This document shows, one piece after another, positions 7,561 through 12,755 of a DNA stretch of 12,755 bases. Where the stretch lies: assembly GCA_002315235.1 (NCBI GenBank), contig DCGK01000040.1, forward strand, positions 1 through 12,755, read 5' to 3'. How positions within the stretch are numbered: position 1 is the stretch's first letter; the number at the start of each line of letters is the position of its first letter. The stretch comes from Ruminococcus sp. UBA1780 (GTDB lineage: Bacteria > Bacillota > Clostridia > Oscillospirales > Ruminococcaceae). The translations under genes were made by a program, and so were the position numbers. The notes below the pieces were generated by a model that saw nothing but the letters and a program-made list of their open reading frames with translations, was not told where the DNA came from and searched no databases.

Positions 7561-8289
7561 CTATTCTTCCTCAGGGTATGCAGCACCTACGTTTGCCATA
7601 GTGAGCATTGTGAAGATGAATGCCTGCATAAATCCTGTAAACAGATCGAAGTAAACAGACAGAACCGCCGGAATACCGATGGTAAACAGCGGGAATGTGT
7701 GGAGACCAACTGCATTTGAAAGTGCAGTTAATGCATAGTAAAGAAGCTGAGTAATAACAATACCGCTCGCAACGTTACCGAAATGACGTATACTCATTGA
7801 TACAGGTGTTGCCAGTTCACTGAGTACATTGATTGGTGTGAGAAGCGCAATCGGTTTGGAAAATCCCACGATATAGCCGAGAACACCATCGTTCCTGATC
7901 TTTGCGTACTGAATCATGAAGAATGTCATGAGTGCCCATGTGAGCGTTACGCTGAAGTCACCTGTAACCGGTCTTAAGCCAAGAACACTGATAAGACTTC
8001 CGCAGATGGAGAACGAGAAAATCGTAGCCATATAAGGTGCATAGACAAGGTTTCTTGACCCCATTGAATCCTTAACCATACCGTTCATGGTCTGAACTAT
8101 CCATTCGGCCAGAATCTGCTTTTTGGATGGATTTGTCTTTGACATGTTGTGCGTGAGAAAAAGCACAAGTCCGATTATGAACGCCATGACAACCCAGCTG
8201 AGTACAACCGTTTCTGTAATTTTCAGACCAAAGATCTCAAAGGAGACCTTAGGACCGTTTACGACTACCTCTTTTGATCCCAGACTCAA
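7561..8289 (-). CDS. atpB: ATP synthase Fo a subunit
   Basis: This is subunit a, the stator channel that passes ions to and from the c-ring. The 242-residue product has the usual set of hydrophobic helices. The essential arginine is Arg168 in MSIRHFGN, followed by the conserved Gly/Asn-rich helix. The C-terminal segment FDLFTGFMQAFIFTMLTMANV is the family's last helix, given here as FDLFTGFMQAFIF then TMLTMANV. The start is TTG at 8287-8289: AAGGAGGG (8297-8304) lies 7 nt upstream, inside the last codons of atpI, and no ATG occurs until about codon 35, inside the first helix. Only 3 nt separate the atpI stop from this start, so translation is probably coupled. Confidence 0.95.
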   Translation of the reverse strand: MSLGSKEVVVNGPKVSFEIFGLKITETVVLSWVVMAFIIGLVLFLTHNMSKTNPSKKQILAEWIVQTMNGMVKDSMGSRNLVYAPYMATIFSFSICGSLISVLGLRPVTGDFSVTLTWALMTFFMIQYAKIRNDGVLGYIVGFSKPIALLTPINVLSELATPVSMSIRHFGNVASGIVITQLLYYALTALSNAVGLHTFPLFTIGIPAVLSVYFDLFTGFMQAFIFTMLTMANVGAAYPEEE

Positions 8290-8292
8290 TAC

Positions 8293-8676
8293 CTATCCCT
8301 CCTTTTTTACTAATATTGCTCTCAGAGGAAAAACGAGCTTTGGATAAAGCAGAGGAATTGCGGTACATATAATGCTGACAAACGGAATCTTTACCGCGAT
8401 GAAGAGTCCTGCACCTAAAAACAGAAGTCTTGTCAGATAATCGATTACCATCTTTTTGCTTCCGTCTCTCCCGCGCTTTGCACCGGTTACAACCCCGTGT
8501 ACAGTAAGTGAAAGGAAAAACATATCTGCAGTCAGAAGAACAGTACCCAGAAGCGCTCCGCAGAGAGCGTTCACAAAGGGAACAAACAGTGCGGCCACAG
8601 CAATCAGTATGATATCGATACATAATGAACATATGACCAGAAATCTGATTTCCTTTAATAATTCCTTGTTTACCAA
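8293..8676 (-). CDS. atpI: Small four-helix membrane protein, AtpI-like
   Basis: The 127-residue product is mostly hydrophobic, with four likely membrane helices (about 12-32, 35-57, 82-96 and 98-118) and a basic loop GAKRGRDGSKK in the middle. Its place as first gene of the operon and its size fit AtpI, a poorly conserved accessory protein linked to c-ring assembly and possibly Mg2+ handling. I rely on position more than motif. The start is unusual. TTG at 8674-8676 lies 12 nt from AAGGAGG (8689-8695), and an in-frame ATT at 8677-8679 lies 9 nt from it. A TAA directly upstream rules out anything longer. The atpB ribosome site lies in its last codons. Confidence 0.8.
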   Translation of the reverse strand: MVNKELLKEIRFLVICSLCIDIILIAVAALFVPFVNALCGALLGTVLLTADMFFLSLTVHGVVTGAKRGRDGSKKMVIDYLTRLLFLGAGLFIAVKIPFVSIICTAIPLLYPKLVFPLRAILVKKEG

Positions 8677-8709
8677 AATTTACTATAACCTCCTTGAAAG
8701 CATATGTAT

Positions 8710-8737
8710 ATTATAACATAAATGATGATAAAATCAA
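8710..8737 (-). promoter_or_regulatory. Sigma-A promoter of the atp operon, extended -10
   Basis: On the minus strand TATAAT (8710-8715) is preceded by TGT, an extended -10, with TTGATT (8732-8737) 16 bp further upstream. The start would be near 8703, leaving a leader of about 27 nt before atpI. Poly-A/T runs at about 8751-8774 lie just upstream and could act as UP-element or curved DNA. Confidence 0.78.
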
Positions 8738-8772
8738 ATGGTATTATGAGTATTTTTTTATAAAAAAATTTT

Positions 8773-8794
8773 TTCGCAGAATATTCGCAGAATA
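8773..8794. repeat. Tandem 11-bp direct repeat upstream of the atp promoter
   Basis: TTCGCAGAATA occurs twice, head to tail, a spacing of about one helical turn. It lies about 36-57 bp upstream of the atp -35 box and 110-130 bp upstream of the -35 of the divergent cyclase gene. Such phased repeats can be activator or repressor sites. No regulator can be named from the sequence. Confidence 0.6.
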
Positions 8795-8905
8795 TTTTTG
8801 TCTGAGCCGTTTTTTCATTCCGGAAATTTATATTAATTTCACAAATTTATTTCTGATATTTTGTATGATTATTAATAAACAAAATATATTAAAGATAGAA
8901 TCTTA

Positions 8906-8935
8906 TTGACATATATGCCGAAAATATAGTATAAT
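8906..8935 (+). promoter_or_regulatory. Sigma-A promoter of the cyclase gene
   Basis: TTGACA (8906-8911) and TATAAT (8930-8935) are both perfect hexamers with an 18-bp spacer. The start would be near 8942, giving a leader of about 35 nt. GGAGGG (8967-8972) precedes the ATG at 8977 by 4 nt. Confidence 0.8.
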
Positions 8936-8976
8936 TTAGTTAAATATTATATGATATTATAGATTCGGAGGGAAAA

Positions 8977-10914
8977 ATGATAAAACTCAGAAAATTTATT
9001 TCCGCAGCTTCATCACTCCTGCTCGTGTCCTCCGCACTGACTGTCATATCGCCTGATACAGCGGATGCATATGACGGACACACCATAACAGTCGGCTACT
9101 ACGATGACTGTCCCGGCTTTCAGTCCGGTTCCTCGGACGATGAAAGAAAAAGCGGATACGCATACGAGTACCTTCAGGAGATTGCCAAATATACAGGCTG
9201 GGATTATCAGTACAGATACGGAAGTTTTGATGAAATAACAGAACTTCTTCACAGGGGCGAGGTAGATATAGTAGCAGGTATTTCGGAAGAATGGAAACAG
9301 AAGGACAAATCCTCAGGATACGTTCTCTCGCAGTATCCGGCCGGAACTGAATACAGCGAGCTCTTCAGCATTCCGGGGGCACTGGACGACGATTTCTATA
9401 TTGCAGTTTACCCGAACGGCTCTGAACTTGCAGATACACTTAACGAGGCTCAGTCAAAAATTCTTAAAAATGATCCGGAATTTACCGGAAAGCTGACCAG
9501 AAAATATTTTACCGGAAGCAGGGAAAGTACTGAGCTCTCCTTTTCTGAAAAGAACTGGCTGTCAGCTCATGCAACCATTAAGATAGGCTATCTTGACAAC
9601 TACATGCCTTACAGTGATAAAAACGACGACAGGAATTCCGCCGACGGCGCAATGGTAAGTATTTTCCAGGAGCTGAACAGGATAATCGGCAGAAGTATTT
9701 CAGCTGTAAAGTACTCCACCTACGCCGAACTCTTCGCTGCTCTCGAATCCGGAGAAATCGACGCAATGTTCCCGGCTTACCGTGACCTGTGGAGACTGGA
9801 AAGGGAAAATCTTATTTCAACCACACCGCTTGTCACAGACAGCATGGTTTACATTTCGAAAAACGGTACGGATGATTTCAGCAGAATTGCTGTTATGTCA
9901 TCCAGTCCGGTGCAGACTCTGGTTATAAACGAACATCATCATGAGGCTGAAATTGTTCATTTCAAAGATATTAACAGCTGTATAAAAGCAATAAGAAAAG
10001 GTTCGGCTGACGGTTTCATCGTTGAAAAAAATGTTCTTGAATACTATCTCAGTGACGGAAAAGACATTTCCGACCTGGTTACATCCGACTCACAGGTCAG
10101 TATTGAATACTGCTTTGCCGTAAAGAAAAGCAGCTCTGCACTCTGCAGTATTCTGGACACAGCATTTTCAAAGATGGACAGCAATACAGTCAGCAGGGCA
10201 ATAAACAGTAATCTGTACCGTAAAAACAGCTTTACATTCATAGATTTCTTCACCCACAATATTCTCAGAGTCGTTATAATTTTCAGCTGTATCGCTGCTA
10301 TAGCTGTACTTCTGTTTATCAGGAACAGGATTACGCTCAGAAAGAAGCAGAACGAAATTGACGATGCACGAAAAACTATCAGCAGCAGCAGACTGGAAAC
10401 ATCAAAATACAGGGAAAAAACCGAGCGCGACCATCTTACAGGTGTTTTCTCAAGAGGACATTTTACTGATGAAGCCAGAAGAATTATGGGCAGTCACCGT
10501 CCTGATGATATCCTGCAGCTGGTTATGATGGATATCGACAACTTCAAGAGTGTAAACGACACCTACGGCCACGACAACGGTGACGTTGTTCTCAGAAGAC
10601 TTGGTGAAATACTCAGGGAAATCGCACGTGTGAACGGATTTGCCGGAAGATTCGGCGGAGAGGAATTTCTTATTTTCCTGCACGGAAACAACACCGAAAT
10701 TCAGGAACACATCATTACAAATGTGTGCAGCAAGCTCCGTGAAACAGACTTTGATTTTACTGAAAGACACATCACGATGAGCGTGGGCGTAACACGAATA
10801 TCTGACGGTGATACTCTTGACGAATGCATAGAGCGTGCTGACAAGGCTCTTTACTACTCAAAAAATCACGGAAAAAATCAGGTAAACTATTTTGAAAATC
10901 TGTCCGGCCTATAA
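8977..10914 (+). CDS. Membrane diguanylate cyclase with tandem extracytoplasmic solute-binding-like domains (SBP-SBP-TM-GGDEF)
   Basis: The 645-residue product probably makes c-di-GMP from two GTP in response to an external ligand. A signal peptide (about 1-31, ending ADA) is followed by an SBP_bac_3-like module (about 35-178, TITVGYYDDCPGFQ to KLTRKYF). A second such module (about 199-418, TIKIGYLDNYMPYS) is followed by one membrane helix (about 429-448) and a linker helix. The GGDEF domain (about 482-640) has DHLTGVFSR, MDIDNFKSVND and the active-site GGEEF (560-564), all intact. The position of the inhibitory RxxD reads RVNG (551-554), so product inhibition at that site is probably lost. 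The first SBP module is only about 143 residues where about 220 is usual, and it seems to lack most of its second lobe. The gene is monocistronic, with no EAL or partner gene nearby. The ligand is unknown; amino acids are typical for this fold. Confidence 0.9.
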   Translation: MIKLRKFISAASSLLLVSSALTVISPDTADAYDGHTITVGYYDDCPGFQSGSSDDERKSGYAYEYLQEIAKYTGWDYQYRYGSFDEITELLHRGEVDIVAGISEEWKQKDKSSGYVLSQYPAGTEYSELFSIPGALDDDFYIAVYPNGSELADTLNEAQSKILKNDPEFTGKLTRKYFTGSRESTELSFSEKNWLSAHATIKIGYLDNYMPYSDKNDDRNSADGAMVSIFQELNRIIGRSISAVKYSTYAELFAALESGEIDAMFPAYRDLWRLERENLISTTPLVTDSMVYISKNGTDDFSRIAVMSSSPVQTLVINEHHHEAEIVHFKDINSCIKAIRKGSADGFIVEKNVLEYYLSDGKDISDLVTSDSQVSIEYCFAVKKSSSALCSILDTAFSKMDSNTVSRAINSNLYRKNSFTFIDFFTHNILRVVIIFSCIAAIAVLLFIRNRITLRKKQNEIDDARKTISSSRLETSKYREKTERDHLTGVFSRGHFTDEARRIMGSHRPDDILQLVMMDIDNFKSVNDTYGHDNGDVVLRRLGEILREIARVNGFAGRFGGEEFLIFLHGNNTEIQEHIITNVCSKLRETDFDFTERHITMSVGVTRISDGDTLDECIERADKALYYSKNHGKNQVNYFENLSGL

Positions 10915-10969
10915 ACAGCAATTATAACTGATAATAAATAAAATCTATTCTCAGACACAATTTTATTAA

Positions 10970-10998
10970 TTGACAAAATTTTAAATTGGAGATATAAT
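10970..10998 (+). promoter_or_regulatory. Consensus sigma-A promoter of metY
   Basis: TTGACA (10970-10975) and TATAAT (10993-10998) are separated by exactly 17 bp, a full consensus match. The predicted start is near 11005, some 250 nt before the metY ATG. So strong a promoter with so long a leader suggests control after initiation. Confidence 0.88.
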
Positions 10999-11036
10999 TT
11001 TATGTAGTTATAGTTTTTGTCTATAAGCCACGAAGG

Positions 11037-11079
11037 ATGCCGGAGTTCTGATAACTGCAAGGCTTCAGAGCTCCGGCAT
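11037..11079 (+). promoter_or_regulatory. GC-rich leader hairpin, possible attenuator
   Basis: ATGCCGGAGTTCTG (11037-11050) pairs with CAGAGCTCCGGCAT (11066-11079) over 14 bp with one G-U, leaving a 15-nt loop. Only TTTCTG follows, so it is a poor intrinsic terminator as it stands. It could still end read-through from the cyclase gene, or be one state of a switch for metY. Confidence 0.55.
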
Positions 11080-11087
11080 TTCTGTAC

Positions 11088-11130
11088 AGTTACAGTAAGC
11101 CCGGTTACCGGGAAAGCATTCACTGTAACT
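11088..11130 (+). promoter_or_regulatory. Nested hairpin in the metY leader
   Basis: An outer 9-bp perfect pair, AGTTACAGT (11088-11096) and ACTGTAACT (11122-11130), encloses CCCGGTTACCGGG (11100-11112), with an asymmetric internal loop of 3 and 9 nt between. The geometry resembles a small structured RNA or a repeat unit. I do not recognise a family. Confidence 0.5.
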
Positions 11131-11134
11131 ATTC

Positions 11135-11219
11135 AGGAAGCACTGATTAAGTCCGGCGTACATAATGCACAGGCAGGATGCACGTCAGGCCGAAGACGTA
11201 AGTTGTTCAGAGTTTCCCT
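11135..11219 (+). repeat. MITE-like repeat, copy A, in the metY leader
   Basis: This stretch of about 85 bp starts AGGAAGCACTGATTAA and ends with the complement of AGGGAAACTCTGAACAA, imperfect terminal inverted repeats (about 12 of 16 positions, with one gap). Its first 33 bp match a second copy at 12675 in 31 positions. It carries no gene and sits 35 nt before the metY ATG. I see no clear target-site duplication, though CCTGAATA is doubled in tandem at the right end (11217-11232). Confidence 0.65.
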
Positions 11220-11254
11220 GAATACCTGAATAAATGTATCGGAGGAATATTTAT

Positions 11255-12529
11255 ATGAAAATTGAAACACAGTGTCTTCACGAAGGATACTCTCCAAAAA
11301 ACGGCGAACCAAGAGTTATGCCTATCTACCAGAGCACAACATACGTTTACAACAGTACTGACGCTGTAGCTGACGTATTTGACGATCCGCAGCTCGGTAT
11401 GATTTATTCAAGATTTGAAAATCCTACAACAGATGCAGTTGAAAAGAAGATTGCTGCTCTTGAAGGCGGTGTTGCTGCAATGTGCACATCATCAGGACAG
11501 GCAGCTACAATGCTCTCAGTTCTCAATCTCTGCAATGCAGGCGACCACTTCATTTCAAGTTCTTCAGTCTACGGCGGTACAGTAAACCTCTTCTCTTTCA
11601 CATTTAAGAAAATGGGAATCGAATGCACATTTGTCGATGTTGATGCTTCAGAAGAAGAAATCAGAGCTGCTGTGAAGCCGAATACAAAGTGCATTTTCGG
11701 TGAAACAATCGCAAACCCTGCACTTACTGTTCTCGATATTGAAAAATGGGCAAAAATCGCTCACGAAGCAGGTATTCCGCTTATCGTTGACAATACATTT
11801 GCAACACCGGTACTCTGCCGTCCTATCGAATGGGGTGCCGATATCGTTGTTCACTCAACATCAAAGTACATGGACGGTCATGCTGTTCAGGTCGGCGGTG
11901 TTATTGTTGACAGCGGTAAGTTTGACTGGGCTGCTTCAGGACGCTTCCCTGATTTTACAGAACCTGACGAAAGCTACCACGGCACAGTATACACAGAAAA
12001 ATATCCTCATGCACCTTACATTATCAAGGTAAGACACCAGCTCATGAGAGACTTTGGCTGTTACCCTGCTGCCAACAGCTCATTCCTTCTCAACCTTGGC
12101 CTCGAAACACTTGCTGTAAGAATGCAGCGTTACTGCGAAAACGCACTTACTGTTGCAAAATACCTCGAAGCTTCAGACATGGTTGAAAAAATCAAGTATG
12201 CAGGTCTTGAAAGTGACGTACACTATGCAAGAGCAAAGAAATACCTCCCTCTCGGTGTATGCGGCGTAATCAGCTTCACAATAAAGGGCGGCAGAAAGAA
12301 TGCAGTTAAGTTTATGGATGCACTGAAGCTTGCTTCAAATGAAGTTCATGTTGCTGATATCAGAACCTGCGTTCTCAATCCTGCAAGTGCAACACACAGA
12401 CAGCTTACTGAAGAACAGCTCGTTGCTGCCGGTATTGATGCAGGTATGATCAGACTTTCAGTTGGTATTGAAAATGTTGAAGATATCCTTGCTGATATAG
12501 AGCAGGCTTTTGCTGCAGCGAAGCAGTGA
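11255..12529 (+). CDS. metY: O-acetylhomoserine aminocarboxypropyltransferase (sulfhydrylase)
   Basis: This cytoplasmic PLP enzyme of the Cys/Met metabolism family makes homocysteine from O-acetylhomoserine and sulfide, feeding methionine synthesis. The 424-residue length fits MetY, whereas cystathionine gamma-synthase and lyase are usually nearer 380-400. The PLP lysine is Lys204 in HSTSKYMDGH. Tyr51/Arg53 (YSRFENPTTD), Tyr106 (SSVYGGT) and Asp179 (VDNTFATP) are the expected cofactor contacts, and SFLLNLGLETLAVRMQRY is a family hallmark. I choose the ATG at 11255 because GGAGGA (11241-11246) lies 8 nt upstream; an in-frame ATG at 11234 would precede that site. It is a single-gene unit with its own promoter, structured leader and terminator. 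A related gamma-lyase activity cannot be excluded by sequence alone. Confidence 0.92.
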   Translation: MKIETQCLHEGYSPKNGEPRVMPIYQSTTYVYNSTDAVADVFDDPQLGMIYSRFENPTTDAVEKKIAALEGGVAAMCTSSGQAATMLSVLNLCNAGDHFISSSSVYGGTVNLFSFTFKKMGIECTFVDVDASEEEIRAAVKPNTKCIFGETIANPALTVLDIEKWAKIAHEAGIPLIVDNTFATPVLCRPIEWGADIVVHSTSKYMDGHAVQVGGVIVDSGKFDWAASGRFPDFTEPDESYHGTVYTEKYPHAPYIIKVRHQLMRDFGCYPAANSSFLLNLGLETLAVRMQRYCENALTVAKYLEASDMVEKIKYAGLESDVHYARAKKYLPLGVCGVISFTIKGGRKNAVKFMDALKLASNEVHVADIRTCVLNPASATHRQLTEEQLVAAGIDAGMIRLSVGIENVEDILADIEQAFAAAKQ

Positions 12530-12574
12530 TTCAAAGCCCTGTGCTGTTCTTAATGTGAATTGATGTTCAATGTA

Positions 12575-12623
12575 AAAGGTCCTTACAGTTTAATTAAGAA
12601 ACTGTAAGGACCTTTGTTTTTTT
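12575..12623 (+). terminator. Rho-independent terminator of metY
   Basis: A perfect 17-bp stem (AAAGGTCCTTACAGTTT at 12575-12591 with its complement at 12599-12615) has a 7-nt loop and is followed by GTTTTTTT. It begins 45 nt after the metY stop. Confidence 0.96.
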
Positions 12624-12648
12624 GCAGGGGCTTTGTGGTCGCCCCTGC
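12624..12648. repeat. GC-rich hairpin directly after the terminator
   Basis: GCAGGGGC (12624-12631) and GCCCCTGC (12641-12648) form an 8-bp perfect stem with a 9-nt loop. It abuts the U-tract of the metY terminator and has no U-tract of its own on the plus strand. On the minus strand AAAAAAAC follows, so it is not a terminator there either. It may be a dispersed GC-rich repeat. Confidence 0.5.
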
Positions 12649-12674
12649 ACCCTTCGCACGTATACAACTGTTTA

Positions 12675-12755
12675 AGGAAGCACTGATTAAGTCTGGCGTA
12701 CATGATGTGCAGTCAGATTTTTCGTCAGACTGTATAAAAACGACGCAGGCATACT
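12675..12755 (+). repeat. MITE-like repeat, copy B, cut by the right edge
   Basis: It starts with the same 33 bp as copy A, differing at 12694 and 12704, then diverges while keeping a comparable design with an internal pair GTCTG/CAGAC (12691-12695 and 12726-12730). No matching right end is reached before the window stops. It lies downstream of the metY terminator in DNA with no visible gene. Confidence 0.6.

Larger units (their letters stand above)
8677..8976. other. Divergent AT-rich intergenic region between atpI and the cyclase gene
   Basis: These 300 bp hold the two divergent promoters, the atpI and cyclase ribosome sites, the 11-bp tandem repeat, and long A/T runs. I see no RNA gene and no credible coding frame. 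A 71-codon plus-strand frame from a TTG at 8694 lacks a ribosome site, and its composition only reflects the AT bias. Confidence 0.7.
10915..11254 (+). other. Intergenic region and long structured 5' leader of metY
   Basis: These 340 bp contain no obvious terminator directly after the cyclase gene. They hold a perfect promoter, then about 250 nt of leader with successive inverted repeats: TTATAG/CTATAA (11008-11026), a 14-bp stem (11037-11079), a nested pair (11088-11130), and a MITE-like repeat (11135-11219). I could not match the leader to SAM-I, T-box, cobalamin or c-di-GMP riboswitch cores. A 70-codon frame from a TTG at 11017 crosses it without a ribosome site. Confidence 0.6.

Noticed and set aside
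8694..8909. 71-codon plus-strand frame in the divergent intergenic region
   Set aside because: TTG start without a ribosome site, overlapping the atp promoter. The Phe/Ile/Tyr/Lys-rich content is what AT-rich DNA gives by chance.
11017..11229. 70-codon plus-strand frame in the metY leader
   Set aside because: TTG start without a ribosome site. The frame runs through hairpins and the repeat, and the peptide resembles no known protein.
11000..11254. SAM-I, T-box, cobalamin or c-di-GMP riboswitch in the metY leader
   Set aside because: The stretches GCAAGGCTTC and CCCGGTTACCGG recall parts of such cores, but the order and remaining conserved bases are missing, and CCCGGTTACCGGG closes on itself as a simple hairpin.
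1..12755. CRISPR array, tRNA, rRNA, prophage or defence genes
   Set aside because: I saw no spaced direct repeats, no cloverleaf or rRNA-like stretch, and no phage or defence protein. The coding content is core metabolism plus one signalling gene.

Overview
The window looks like chromosomal DNA from an anaerobic, low-to-moderate GC Gram-positive of the Clostridia. A Ruminococcus-like organism (Oscillospiraceae) is my best guess, from the fermentative pyruvate formate-lyase, strong AGGAGG ribosome-binding sites, several TTG starts, the style of the periplasmic-sensor/GGDEF protein, and AT-rich gaps with consensus sigma-A promoters. This placement rests on protein and style recognition, not on a database search.

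Layout. Positions 1-8676 are all on the minus strand. The left edge holds the first 521 codons of pflB, cut by the window before its glycyl-radical domain, with its own promoter and a leader of about 130 nt. Upstream of it lies a complete nine-gene F1Fo ATP synthase operon, read from 8676 down to 1848 in the order atpI-B-E-F-H-A-G-D-C. It starts from an extended -10 promoter near 8710-8737 and ends at a strong hairpin terminator (1806-1835). Genes are tightly packed or overlapping, except for a 98-bp AU-rich gap before atpE. Three genes (atpI, atpB, atpA) appear to start with TTG.

Across a 300-bp AT-rich intergenic region, a plus-strand gene (8977-10914) encodes a secreted-domain/membrane/GGDEF diguanylate cyclase. 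It carries two solute-binding-protein-like sensor modules, the first of which seems to have lost most of its second lobe. A 340-bp region follows with a perfect consensus promoter and a multi-hairpin leader that holds a MITE-like repeat. This leads into metY (11255-12529), an O-acetylhomoserine sulfhydrylase, closed by a 17-bp-stem terminator. A second copy of the MITE-like repeat runs off the right edge.

How the parts work together. PFL makes acetyl-CoA and formate in mixed-acid fermentation. The ATP synthase in such an organism probably serves to set the ion gradient at the cost of fermentative ATP, or to harvest one. Its c subunit carries the ligand set of a Na+-coupled ring, in the two-carboxylate form. 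The cyclase and MetY are independent transcription units. I see no defence system, phage, tRNA, rRNA or CRISPR array. The points most worth a second look are the c-subunit ion site, the metY leader with its inserted repeat, and the trimmed sensor domain of the cyclase.
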